A stretch of 64,000 nt of DNA from Streptomyces fumigatiscleroticus. Its GTDB lineage: Bacteria; Actinomycetota; Actinomycetes; Streptomycetales; Streptomycetaceae. Below are positions 1 through 8,456 of the stretch, one piece after another; position 1 is the first letter of the stretch; the number at the start of each line of letters is the position of its first letter. The notes under the pieces were generated by a model. That model was not told the DNA's origin. It worked only from the letters and a program-made list of their open reading frames with translations, and searched no databases. Location: positions 62,001-126,000 of the forward strand of contig NZ_BMQF01000017.1 in assembly GCF_014647975.1 (NCBI RefSeq). Direction: 5' to 3'. A program made the translations under genes and the position numbers.

Positions 1-1219
1 GCCCGGCGAACTTCTCGCTCACCGCGTCGTAGACACCCTTGGCGACCTCGCCCAGCCGCGGGCCGGCCAGCCAGCCCGCCGTCACCGGGCCGATCGAGGT
101 GTTGGACACGAGCGCCGGCTTTCCGTCGGACCCCGTGGCGACCCAGCCGCCGCCGGAGGAGCCGCCGGTCATGGTGCAGCCGATGCGGTACATCGTCGGG
201 TCGGAAGCGGTGATCGACAGCCGGCCCGGCTTGTCCTGGCACCGGTAGAGCAGCTGTCCGTCGAACGGCGCCGCGGCCGGGTAGCCGATCGCCGTGACGC
301 TGTCCACCTTCGGCACGGCGGGCGCGTCGAAGTCCACCGGCAGCGCCGAACCGACCGTCTCCTCGAGCGACTTGCCGTCGCCGCCCTTCTCCGGCGTCAC
401 ATGGATGACGGCGAAGTCGTACGAGGCGCCGTCGCCGCCCGTCGCGCCGCCCTGCTCGATCCACTGGTCCGAGGTCTGCGCCCAGTCGCCCCACCACACA
501 CCGTAGGGAGCGACCTCCTGCTCGCTCGCGTTCTGGAGCTCCTCGGCTGACTCGCCCGCGTCGTTGTACGACGGCACGAACGCGATGTTGCGGTACCAGC
601 CGCCCTTCTTGCCCGCGTGCACGCAGTGGCCGGCCGTCCACACCAGATTGGACTTGCCCGGGTTGGCCGGGTCCTCCACGACCGTCGCCGAGCAGACCAT
701 CGTGCCCTCGGGGGAGTCGAAGAACACCTTGCCCGCCGTCGGGGCGTCGGCGTGGTACGGGGCCGGCACGGCCTGTGCGTCCACCGGCTCCGGCGTCGGG
801 TCGGTGACGCCCTGGTCACCGGAGAGGTCGTTGTCGTCGACGCTCTTGTCCGGGTCCTCGGCGTCCCGCATCCGGTCCGGGTCCCACAGGTCCTCGATGA
901 TCGGGTTGATGTACTCGTCGGCCTCGCGCAGCCAGTCGTCCTTGTCCCAGTTCCTCCAGGCGCCGCTCTTCCACTTGTCGATGTCGATCCCGTGCTCTTT
1001 GAGCTTGTCCTTGATGTCGTCCGGGATCTTGATCTTGCCGTCCTCCGCGGCCGACCCGGAGGCCGCCACCTGGCCCTCCGCATCGGCGTCGCCCGGATCG
1101 CAGGCGGTCGCGGTCAGCGCGAGCGCCGCGGCCAGAGCGAGGGCGGCGGGCCCGGGGGGAATTCTGCGGCGTGCGCCCCTTCGTGGGCGCACGGTCGACG
1201 ACGGACGTATGGAACGCAT
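1..1219 (-). CDS. secreted trypsin-like serine protease, C-terminus cut by window edge
   Basis: The reading frame runs from ATG at 1219 off the left edge of the window; about 406 codons are present. The N-terminus has an Arg-rich start, an Ala/Leu hydrophobic core and a Cys after TATA at about residue 37, so it is exported and may be a lipoprotein, although the lipobox is not canonical. A charged, poorly structured stretch follows. The peptidase domain shows the chymotrypsin-fold triad: His198 in the GHC motif, Asp268 in YDFAV and Ser355 in GGSSGG. A GGGGGAG ribosome site lies 9 nt before the ATG, which decides the start. The gene is divergent from the siderophore operon. The substrate cannot be told from the sequence. 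The fold call is secure; the lipoprotein call is inference. Confidence 0.8.
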   Translation of the reverse strand, partial: MRSIRPSSTVRPRRGARRRIPPGPAALALAAALALTATACDPGDADAEGQVAASGSAAEDGKIKIPDDIKDKLKEHGIDIDKWKSGAWRNWDKDDWLREADEYINPIIEDLWDPDRMRDAEDPDKSVDDNDLSGDQGVTDPTPEPVDAQAVPAPYHADAPTAGKVFFDSPEGTMVCSATVVEDPANPGKSNLVWTAGHCVHAGKKGGWYRNIAFVPSYNDAGESAEELQNASEQEVAPYGVWWGDWAQTSDQWIEQGGATGGDGASYDFAVIHVTPEKGGDGKSLEETVGSALPVDFDAPAVPKVDSVTAIGYPAAAPFDGQLLYRCQDKPGRLSITASDPTMYRIGCTMTGGSSGGGWVATGSDGKPALVSNTSIGPVTAGWLAGPRLGEVAKGVYDAVSEKFAG

Positions 1220-1528
1220 GGTGCTCGACTCCCCCTGGAATGGCGAACGTGGTGCTCGAGGCCGTGACTTCATGCTGATCTCAGGACGAGTTCATGCCGG
1301 GCTCACGGCGTTGCGGAACGGCCTCACACACTATGCGCTCGCTGTGGGTGACTTCTGGCGAACCGGCAACGGTTCCGTCACAGCATTGATCTTGAGGCAA
1401 CCCGTAACCCGGTGAGCGGTCGGGGGTTGGTAACGGTGGGGGGCCTGCTGTCCGTGTGCGGTCCCCTGTGCCGATGGGGAGACGGGACGCCGGTTCGCCG
1501 CCCCGGGACAGCGGAAGGACAGGGAGCC
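1220..1528. other. divergent promoter region between protease and siderophore operon
   Basis: About 310 bases with no gene. It must hold promoters for both directions. A small dyad, GAACCG-GCAA-CGGTTC, lies at 1360-1375. No 19-bp iron box of the DmdR1/IdeR type was found, although the downstream operon encodes siderophore enzymes. Confidence 0.5.
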
Positions 1529-3022
1529 GTGGCCGAATCCGCGTACGGGAGCCGGGGATACGAGGAAGCCTCCGCGGCGGACAAGGCGCGTGCCGCGCAC
1601 GAGGGAGTCCTGCGGCGCCAGTCGGCGCGCGAGCCGGCGGCGCGTACCTATGCGCGTGCCCTGCCGATCGTCCCGGTCCGCGCCCGGGGACTCACCATCG
1701 AGGGGGCGGACGGCCACCGTTACCTCGACTGCCTCTCGGGCGCCGGAACCCTCGCCCTGGGGCACAACCACCCCGTCGTCCTGGAGGCGATCCGCGGGGT
1801 CCTCGACTCCGGCGCCCCGCTGCACGCCCCCGATCTGGCGACGCCCGTCAAGGACGCCTTCGTCACCGAGCTGTTCGGCACCCTGCCGGCCCCACTCGCC
1901 GACCACGCGCGCGTGCGGTTCTGCGGACCGGCCGGCACGGACGCGGTGGCGACCGCCGTCGAGCTCGTCCGCGCCGCGACCGGACGGTCCCGGGTGATCG
2001 CGTTCACCGGGACCCGTCACGGCACGACCGCCGGGCGCCCACCCGGTCCGCGGGGCCACCACCGCCCGTTCGGCGCCGGAGAGGAACACGGCGCCGAACC
2101 GGCCGCCGACTGGGCCGAGTTCCTCCTGGACGGTCCCGCGCCCGGCGCGCCGCCGCCCGCCGGAATGCTCGTCGCACCCGTCCTGGGCGAGGGCGGGGTG
2201 ATGCCGGCGCCCGACGCCTGGATGCGGCGCATACGGCGGCTCACGGCCGCCCGGTCCGTCCCTCTGATCGCCGACGAGATCGAGACGGGAGTCGGCCGGA
2301 CGGGTGCCTTCTGGGCCGTGGAGCACAGCGGCGTCACCCCGGACGTGATGGTGCTCTCCAAGGCCATCGGTGGCAGTTTGCCCCTGGCGGTCGTCATCCA
2401 CCACGCCGACCTCGACACCGGGGAGTCCGGCGCCCGTGCCGACGGCTTCCGCGGCAACCAGCTCGCCATGGCCGCGGGCACGGCGACCCTCGCCCATGTC
2501 CGCGAGAACCGGCTCGCCGAACGCGCGGCCACCCTCGGCACCCGGCTGCTGGCCCGACTGCGGGACCTCGCACGGGAGTACCCGTACGTCGGCGAGGTGC
2601 GGGGGCGGGGGCTGATGCTCGGGATCGAGATGGCGGACGCGGAGGGCGCTGCCGGAGCGTCTCCTGCCGAGGACGAGGACGAGGACGAGGACGACGGTCG
2701 CGCCGGGGCGCCGGACACCGGACCCGGCGGGAAGCGGGCCGCCGCTTCGGAACGGGCCGCCGCCGTCCAGCGGGAGTGCCTGCGGCGTGGCCTGATCGTC
2801 GGTCTCGGCGGCCCCCGCGCGGACGTCGTACGGCTGCTGCCACCGCTGACCATCACCGACGAGCAGGCCGCCGCGGTGCTCGACCGGCTCGCCGACGCGG
2901 TCGAGGCGGTGGCCCGCGGCCACCCCGGTTCCGCACCGCCGCGCGGGCAGTGCCGTCCGCCGGGCTCCCGGCTCCACGACCACCATCCCGGCGCACGGGC
3001 GGGACAGCGCGGCGGCCGGTGA
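1529..3022 (+). CDS. class III PLP aminotransferase, diaminobutyrate--2-oxoglutarate type (siderophore operon)
   Basis: Fold-type I aminotransferase of the class III family. The family transfers an amino group between 2-oxoglutarate/glutamate and a diamine or semialdehyde, typically making 2,4-diaminobutyrate as a building block. About 497 residues from GTG 1529, which is preceded by AGGGAG; the frame is open further upstream but lacks a ribosome site there. Visible motifs are GHNHP near residue 75, DEIETG with the PLP-binding Asp249, and the Schiff-base lysine Lys278 in LSKAIGG. An acidic run of Glu/Asp at about 381-390, inside a roughly 40-residue low-complexity insert, interrupts the C-terminal small domain and is unusual for the family. 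The next gene follows closely or overlaps. The diaminobutyrate assignment rests on family similarity and on the neighbouring NIS synthetase; another omega-transaminase substrate is possible. Confidence 0.8.
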   Translation: MAESAYGSRGYEEASAADKARAAHEGVLRRQSAREPAARTYARALPIVPVRARGLTIEGADGHRYLDCLSGAGTLALGHNHPVVLEAIRGVLDSGAPLHAPDLATPVKDAFVTELFGTLPAPLADHARVRFCGPAGTDAVATAVELVRAATGRSRVIAFTGTRHGTTAGRPPGPRGHHRPFGAGEEHGAEPAADWAEFLLDGPAPGAPPPAGMLVAPVLGEGGVMPAPDAWMRRIRRLTAARSVPLIADEIETGVGRTGAFWAVEHSGVTPDVMVLSKAIGGSLPLAVVIHHADLDTGESGARADGFRGNQLAMAAGTATLAHVRENRLAERAATLGTRLLARLRDLAREYPYVGEVRGRGLMLGIEMADAEGAAGASPAEDEDEDEDDGRAGAPDTGPGGKRAAASERAAAVQRECLRRGLIVGLGGPRADVVRLLPPLTITDEQAAAVLDRLADAVEAVARGHPGSAPPRGQCRPPGSRLHDHHPGARAGQRGGR

Positions 3023-3135
3023 GCGTGCGGCACCAGCGGGCGCCCGGCCGCCCGTACACCACCGGAGCCCCGGCGACCGCCCTTCGCGGAACGGCCCCGG
3101 TCCGTCGCCGCGCCACCACTTCCCGAGGAACCGCC

Positions 3136-5439
3136 TTGCACACCGTCCCCCCACCGCACGACCGCACCCCCGCACCGGCACCGGACTCGGACGCCGGGCC
3201 TCCGCGCGGCGTCATCCCCGTCCCGGCACCGGACTCGGACGCCGGGCCTCCGCGCGGCGTCGCCGCCGTCCCGGTACCGGACTTGGACGCCGGGCCTCTG
3301 CGCGGCGTCGCCGCCGTCCCGGTACCGGACTTGGACGCCGGGCCTCTGCGCGGCGTCGCCGCCGTCCCGGTACCGGACTTGGACGCCGGGCCTCTGCGCG
3401 GCGTCGCCGCCGCCCCGGCACCGGACTCGGACGCCGGGCCTCTGCGCGGCGTCGCCGCCGCCCCGGCACCGGACTCGGACGCCGGGCCTCCGCGCGGCGT
3501 CGCCGCCGCCCCGGCACCGGACTCGGACGCCGGGCCTCCGCGCGGCGTCATCCCCGTCCCGGCACCGGACTCGGACGCCGGGCCTCCGCGCGGCGTCACC
3601 GCCGACCTCCTGGACCATCCCGACCCGCACACCGCCGCGCAGGCCGCCGCCGTGGAGAACCTGCTGCGCTGCTGGGTGCGCGAGACCGGCCTGCCCGCTC
3701 CCGCGGACGGCGTCCTCCGGGTGCCCCTGCCCGCCAGCGGCACGGCCCTGCTCGCGCCGGTCCACTACTGGTCCCCCACCGGCTGGCACCGCTTCGGCCT
3801 GCCGTCGCTGGCCGGCGCCCCCGAGCACGCCCCGCCGGCCGACGCGGTGACGGTCGCCGCGCTGCTGGCCAGGGAGACGCCCGGTACCGGGACGGGGACG
3901 GCGACACCGGGCGCCGCGCCCGGTCCCCACCCGGCCGGAACCGCCCATCTGTCCCACGACGGCGCCGACCTCGCCGCGCGCGTCGCCGACTCCGTCCGCC
4001 GTACCGCCGCCCACATCCGCGACCACCGGCAGCACCCCGCAGGTCCCTCCGGCGGATCCGACCTCTTCCTCGCCGCCGAACAGGCCCTCGTTCTGGGACA
4101 TCCGCTTCACCCGACCCCGAAGAGCCGCGAGGGTCTCTCCGAGGCCGAGGCACGGCGGTACTCACCCGAGTCGCACGGCTCGTTCTCCCTGCACTGGACG
4201 GCTGTCGCCCCCTCCGCGCTCGCCGCCGGGTCGGCCTGGACCGAGCGCGGCCGCCGCGTCCCCGCCGAGCGACTGGCCGAGCGCCTCGCCGGGTGCGCAC
4301 CCGCGCTGCCGGACGGCTACGGGCTGCTGCCCGTGCACCCCTGGCAGTTCCGTGAGCTCCGGCACCGCCCCGACGTCGCCGCCCTGCTCGACTCCGGCCT
4401 GCTCCGGGACCTCGGCGTCACCGGCGCCCCCTGGCACCCCACCTCCTCCGTGCGCACCGTCCACCGGACCGGTGCCCCCGCCATGCTGAAGCTCTCCCTG
4501 GGCCTGCGGATCACCAACTCGCGCCGGGAGAACCTCCGCAAGGAACTCCACCGCGGCGTCGAGGTGCACCGGCTGCTGCGCACCGGTCTGTCCCGGCAGT
4601 GGCGGGCCGCGCACCCGTGCTTCGACATCGTCCGGGACCCGGCCTGGCTCGCCGTCGACGGACCGGACGGCGTGCCCGTGCCCGGGCTGGACGTGATGAT
4701 CCGGCACAACCCCTTCAGCCCCTCGGACGACGTCTCCTGCGTCGCCGGACTCGTCACACCCCGGCCGCACGGTCGGCAGGAGGCCGCCGCCACCGGGCCC
4801 GGCACGGACCGCCCGGTGGCGAGGTCCCGTCTGGCGGAGGTCGTCATGTCTCTCGCCGGGCGGACCGGCCGCCCGCGCGGGATGATCGCCGCCGAGTGGT
4901 TCCTGCGCTACCTCGAGCGGGTCGTACGTCCCGTGCTGTGGCTGGACGCGGAGGCGGGCGTCGCCCTGGAGGCACACCAGCAGAACACACTGCTCCTGCT
5001 GGACGCCGACGGCTGGCCCTCGGGCGGCCGCTACCGCGACAACCAGGGCTACTACTTCCGCGAGTCCCGACGCGCGGAACTCGACGCCCGGCTGCCCGGC
5101 ATCGGGAGCCGCAGCGACACCTTCGTCCCCGACGACGTCACCGACGAGCGCTTCGCCTACTACCTCGCGGTCAACAACGTGCTCGGCCTGGTCGGAGCCC
5201 TCGGCTCCCAGCGCCTGGCCGACGAACGGCTGCTGCTCGCCGCCTTCCGCCGCTTCCTCACGGACGTCGCCTCCGCTCCGGGCCGGAGGCACAGCCCGCT
5301 GCCCGCTCTGCTGCTCGACTCACCCGTCCTGCGCTGCAAGGCCAACCTGCTGACCCGGCTGCACGGCCTGGACGAACTCGTCGGCCCGGTCGACACCCAG
5401 TCCGTCTACGTCACCATCGCCAATCCGCTGCACGCCTGA
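3136..5439 (+). CDS. IucA/IucC-family NRPS-independent siderophore synthetase with N-terminal 16-residue repeats
   Basis: NIS synthetases adenylate a carboxylate such as citrate and condense it with an amine to build a siderophore in the cytoplasm. About 767 residues from TTG 3136, chosen because GAGGAA sits 5 nt before it; an in-frame GTG at 3019 overlaps the upstream stop (GTGA) and is the alternative. Residues about 14-157 are nine tandem copies of a 16-residue Pro/Ala/Asp unit (PAPDSDAGPPRGVAAV-like). The enzyme domain follows: GHPLHPTPK near residue 321, VHPWQ near 400, and EAHQQN with His614 near the ATP site. The second gene of a three-gene operon. The repeat is not part of the family fold and is probably a flexible linker. 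The family call is very secure; the substrate and product are unknown. Confidence 0.88.
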   Translation: MHTVPPPHDRTPAPAPDSDAGPPRGVIPVPAPDSDAGPPRGVAAVPVPDLDAGPLRGVAAVPVPDLDAGPLRGVAAVPVPDLDAGPLRGVAAAPAPDSDAGPLRGVAAAPAPDSDAGPPRGVAAAPAPDSDAGPPRGVIPVPAPDSDAGPPRGVTADLLDHPDPHTAAQAAAVENLLRCWVRETGLPAPADGVLRVPLPASGTALLAPVHYWSPTGWHRFGLPSLAGAPEHAPPADAVTVAALLARETPGTGTGTATPGAAPGPHPAGTAHLSHDGADLAARVADSVRRTAAHIRDHRQHPAGPSGGSDLFLAAEQALVLGHPLHPTPKSREGLSEAEARRYSPESHGSFSLHWTAVAPSALAAGSAWTERGRRVPAERLAERLAGCAPALPDGYGLLPVHPWQFRELRHRPDVAALLDSGLLRDLGVTGAPWHPTSSVRTVHRTGAPAMLKLSLGLRITNSRRENLRKELHRGVEVHRLLRTGLSRQWRAAHPCFDIVRDPAWLAVDGPDGVPVPGLDVMIRHNPFSPSDDVSCVAGLVTPRPHGRQEAAATGPGTDRPVARSRLAEVVMSLAGRTGRPRGMIAAEWFLRYLERVVRPVLWLDAEAGVALEAHQQNTLLLLDADGWPSGGRYRDNQGYYFRESRRAELDARLPGIGSRSDTFVPDDVTDERFAYYLAVNNVLGLVGALGSQRLADERLLLAAFRRFLTDVASAPGRRHSPLPALLLDSPVLRCKANLLTRLHGLDELVGPVDTQSVYVTIANPLHA
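3175..3606 (+). repeat. nine tandem copies of a 48-bp in-frame minisatellite
   Basis: Nine head-to-tail 48-bp units, exactly in frame (units start at 3175, 3223, 3271 and so on). Units 3-5 share a variant (GTACCGGACTTGGAC, giving PVPDLDAGPL), while units 1, 2 and 6-9 carry CACCGGACTCGGAC (PAPDSDAGPP/L). The near identity of neighbouring units points to recent expansion or homogenisation, so copy number is likely to vary between strains. Confidence 0.95.
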
Positions 5440-5463
5440 CCGTTTCCCGTAAGGAGCGCCCCT

Positions 5464-6216
5464 GTGCCTTCCGCCGACGCCGACGCCGGCAGCGCCTCCG
5501 CCTCCGCCACCGGCTCCGAGGACACGCTGGACCTGCGCCTGCCCGAGGACTTCGGCGCGCTCACGGGGCGGGACCGGTCGGAGGCCGCCGGAGCACCGGA
5601 GAGGGACCGCGGCACGGCCCGCCCCGCCGCTGCGTCCCCCGCCGGTGACCTGCTCGACGGCGTCGCCGGCTGGGGCCCGACCGCCACCGAGGAGGGCGTG
5701 TTCCACCTCGTCCCCGTCCGGATCGAGCGGGACCTTGCCCTGATCAGCCGCTGGATGAACGACCCCGCCGTCGCGGCGTTCTGGGAGCTGTCCGGGCCGC
5801 GGAGGGTCACCGAGGAGCATGTGCGGGCCCAGCTCACCGGTGACGGACGCAGCGTTCCGTGCCTCGGCGTCCTCCAGGGCACGGCGATGAGCTACTGGGA
5901 GATCTACCGGGCCGACCTCGACCCGCTGGCCCGGCACTGCCCCGTCCGCCCGCACGACACCGGAGTCCATCTGCTCATCGGCGACGTCGCCGGCCGCGGG
6001 CGGGGACTGGGCAGCACCCTGCTCAGAGCCGTGGCCGACCTGGTTCTGGACCGGCGGCCCGCCTGCACGCGCGTCGTGGCGGAACCCGATCTGCGCAACA
6101 CCCCCTCCGTCGCCGCCTTCCTCAGCGCCGGTTTCCGGTTCTGCGCCGAGGTCGACCTGCCCCGCAAGCGGGCCGCTCTCCTGGTCCGGGACCGGTCCCT
6201 GCGAAGTCTGCTGTAG
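5464..6216 (+). CDS. GNAT acyltransferase, AlcB/IucB siderophore type
   Basis: About 250 residues from GTG 5464, with AAGGAG 8 nt upstream and 24 nt after the synthetase stop. Residues 1-75 are a low-complexity Ala/Asp leader. The rest matches the siderophore N-acyltransferase branch of the GNAT fold: WMNDPAVAAFWEL near 95, MSYWEIYRADLD near 143, then the acetyl-CoA loop around GRGRGLGSTL near 180 and NTPSVAAFLSAGF near 215. Family members acylate a hydroxylamine or amine group of the siderophore precursor. It is the last gene of the operon; no N-hydroxylase, decarboxylase, export or uptake gene lies in the window, so the pathway must recruit these elsewhere or make a product without hydroxamates. 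Confidence 0.82.
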   Translation: MPSADADAGSASASATGSEDTLDLRLPEDFGALTGRDRSEAAGAPERDRGTARPAAASPAGDLLDGVAGWGPTATEEGVFHLVPVRIERDLALISRWMNDPAVAAFWELSGPRRVTEEHVRAQLTGDGRSVPCLGVLQGTAMSYWEIYRADLDPLARHCPVRPHDTGVHLLIGDVAGRGRGLGSTLLRAVADLVLDRRPACTRVVAEPDLRNTPSVAAFLSAGFRFCAEVDLPRKRAALLVRDRSLRSLL

Positions 6217-6306
6217 CGCACGTCAGCGCGCTGTCCCCCGGTAGGAGCCCGTCTTGATCCCACCCTCAGCCTCCCCGTTGATCACCCGTTTGTCAGTGCC
6301 GGGCCG

Positions 6307-6312
6307 TAGGGT
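6307..6312 (+). promoter_or_regulatory. -10 element for the DinG-type helicase gene
   Basis: TAGGGT lies 9 nt before the ATG at 6322, giving a predicted leader of about 3 nt. No Shine-Dalgarno precedes the start. No clear -35 at 16-19 bp. Confidence 0.4.
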
Positions 6313-6321
6313 GGTCGCGCT

Positions 6322-8298
6322 ATGACGAAGCCCTCACTCCCCGAACTCCTGCACGCCGCCGTCACCGCCGTCGGCGGTACGGAGCGCCCCGGCCAGGTGG
6401 CCATGGCCGAAGCCGTCGCCGAGGCGATCGACGACGGCTCCCACCTCCTGGTCCAGGCCGGCACCGGCACCGGCAAGTCCCTGGGCTATCTGGTGCCCGC
6501 GCTCGCCCACGGGGAGCCGGTCGTCGTGGCGACGGCGACGCTGGCCCTGCAACGCCAGCTCGTCGAGCGTGACCTGCCGCGCACGGTGGAGGCGCTGCAC
6601 CCGCTGCTGCGCCGCCGCCCGGAGTTCGCGATGCTCAAGGGCCGGTCGAACTACCTGTGCCTGCACCGGCTGCACGAGGGCGTTCCGCAGGACGAGGAGG
6701 ACGGCCTGTTCGACCAGTTCGAGGCGGCCGCCCCGTCCAGCAAGCTGGGCCAGGACCTGCTGCGGCTGCGCGACTGGGCGGACGAGACCGAGACCGGTGA
6801 CCGCGACGACCTCACGCCCGGCGTCTCGGACCGCGCCTGGTCGCAGGTGTCGGTGTCGTCACGGGAGTGCCTGGGCGCCTCGAAGTGTGCCTACGGCGCC
6901 GAGTGCTTCGCCGAGACGGCCCGCGAGCGCGCCAAGCTGGCCGAGGTCGTCGTCACCAACCACGCGCTGCTCGCGATCGACGCCATCGAGGGTGCCCCGG
7001 TGCTGCCGCAGCACGAGGTGCTGATCGTCGACGAGGCGCACGAGCTGGTCTCCCGCGTCACCGGGGTCGCCACCGGCGAACTCACCCCGGGGCAGGTCAA
7101 CCGCGCGGTGCGCCGCGCCGCGAAGCTCGTCGACGAGAAGGCCGCCGATCAGCTCCAGACCGCCGCGGAGGGCTTCGAGCGGCTGATGGAGCTGGCGCTG
7201 CCGGGACGCCTGGAGGAGATCCCGGAGGACCTCGGCCACGCGCTGATGGCGCTGCGCGACGCCTGCCGTACGGTCATCTCCGCGATCGGCGCCACCCGCG
7301 ACAAGTCCGTGCAGGACGAGGACGTGGTCCGCAAACAGGCCCTGGCCTCGGTGGAGAACGTGCACGAGGTGGCCGAGCGCATCACGCACGGCTCCGAGTG
7401 GGACGTCGTCTGGTACGAGCGGCACGACCGTTTCGGCGCCTCCCTGCGCGTCGCCCCCATGTCCGTCTCGGGCCTGCTGCGGGAGAAGCTCTTCACGGAC
7501 CGCTCGGTCGTGCTGACCTCCGCGACCCTGAAGCTGGGCGGTGACTTCAACGGCGTCGGCGCCTCCCTGGGACTCGCCCCGGAGGGCACACAGGGCGACG
7601 ACGTACCGGCGTGGAAGGGCGTCGACGTCGGCTCCCCCTACGACTACCGCAAGCAGGGCATCCTGTATGTCGCCAAGCACCTGGCGCGCCCCGCGCGGGA
7701 CGGTGACCGCGCGGACATGCTCGACGAGCTGACGGAACTGATCCAGGCGGCCGGCGGGCGCACCCTGGGCCTGTTCTCCTCCATGCGGGCGGCCCAGCTG
7801 GCCGCCGAGGAGCTGCGCTCCCGCATTCCGGAGTTCCCGATCCTGCTCCAGGGCGAGGAGACCCTCGGCGAACTGATCAAGAACTTCGCGGCCGACCCGA
7901 AGACCTGCCTGTTCGGCACGCTCTCGCTCTGGCAGGGCGTCGACGTCCCCGGCCCGAGCTGCCAGCTGGTCGTCATGGACAAGATCCCGTTCCCGCGCCC
8001 GGACGACCCGCTGATGAGCGCCCGCCAGAAGGCGGTGGAGGACGCCGGTGGCAACGGCTTCATGGCGGTCGCCGCCACACACGCGGCGCTGCTCATGGCC
8101 CAGGGCGCCGGCCGCCTCGTCCGCGCCTCGGGCGACCGCGGCGTGGTCGCCGTACTGGACCAGCGGCTCGCGACGGCGCGGTACGGCAGCTATCTGAAGG
8201 CGTCACTGCCCGACTTCTGGTACACCACGGACCGTAACCAGGTCCGGAAGTCGCTGGCCGCGATCGACGCGGCGGCGAAGCAGACGGAGGCCGGGTGA
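6322..8298 (+). CDS. DinG/XPD-type ATP-dependent DNA helicase with Fe-S cluster
   Basis: Superfamily 2 5'-3' DNA helicase, 658 residues, of the type that unwinds damaged or structured DNA. Walker A GTGTGKS at residues 48-54, DEAH box at 237-240, and four cysteines at 113, 183, 189 and 195, spaced as in the Fe-S domain of the XPD/DinG family. The C-terminal helicase half has LFGTLSLWQGVDVPG and a GAGRLVR motif VI. It converges on lexA, with a 48-bp palindrome at the gene end. No LexA box is visible before it, so SOS control is not shown by sequence. The start is set by family length and by the -10 immediately upstream. Sometimes annotated simply as DinG; YoaA-like is an alternative name. Confidence 0.9.
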   Translation: MTKPSLPELLHAAVTAVGGTERPGQVAMAEAVAEAIDDGSHLLVQAGTGTGKSLGYLVPALAHGEPVVVATATLALQRQLVERDLPRTVEALHPLLRRRPEFAMLKGRSNYLCLHRLHEGVPQDEEDGLFDQFEAAAPSSKLGQDLLRLRDWADETETGDRDDLTPGVSDRAWSQVSVSSRECLGASKCAYGAECFAETARERAKLAEVVVTNHALLAIDAIEGAPVLPQHEVLIVDEAHELVSRVTGVATGELTPGQVNRAVRRAAKLVDEKAADQLQTAAEGFERLMELALPGRLEEIPEDLGHALMALRDACRTVISAIGATRDKSVQDEDVVRKQALASVENVHEVAERITHGSEWDVVWYERHDRFGASLRVAPMSVSGLLREKLFTDRSVVLTSATLKLGGDFNGVGASLGLAPEGTQGDDVPAWKGVDVGSPYDYRKQGILYVAKHLARPARDGDRADMLDELTELIQAAGGRTLGLFSSMRAAQLAAEELRSRIPEFPILLQGEETLGELIKNFAADPKTCLFGTLSLWQGVDVPGPSCQLVVMDKIPFPRPDDPLMSARQKAVEDAGGNGFMAVAATHAALLMAQGAGRLVRASGDRGVVAVLDQRLATARYGSYLKASLPDFWYTTDRNQVRKSLAAIDAAAKQTEAG

Positions 8299-8344
8299 TC
8301 GCCGGGTAGCCCGGCGCGGCGCCGCGCCGGGCTACCCGGCGATC
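8297..8344. terminator. 48-bp perfect loopless palindrome, bidirectional terminator candidate
   Basis: Left arm 8297-8320 (begins GATCGCCGGGTAGCCC) is the exact reverse complement of 8321-8344, with no spacer. It overlaps the helicase stop codon and lies between convergent genes. A hairpin in either transcript would be extremely stable. There is no U-tract, as is usual in Streptomyces. Confidence 0.8.
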
Positions 8345-8456
8345 GGAGCGGGCCGGCGACCGGGGCCCGGACAGCGCAGGGCCCCGGAACCGGCGCAGGG
8401 GTCCCGGGGCCCGGTCAGAACGGCGGGCCGGTGGGACCGGCTCCCCGCCGTGGCAC

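Noticed and set aside
1220..1528. Iron box for the siderophore operon
   Set aside because: No sequence close to the 19-bp consensus was found in this region.
3175..3606. Tandem 48-bp units as a CRISPR array
   Set aside because: Units are head-to-tail with no spacers, in frame, and encode protein repeats.
2017..4110. Long open frame on the minus strand antisense to the siderophore genes
   Set aside because: GC bias keeps the frame open; the product is Arg/Gly/Ser-rich without family signal, and the plus-strand genes have clear domains.
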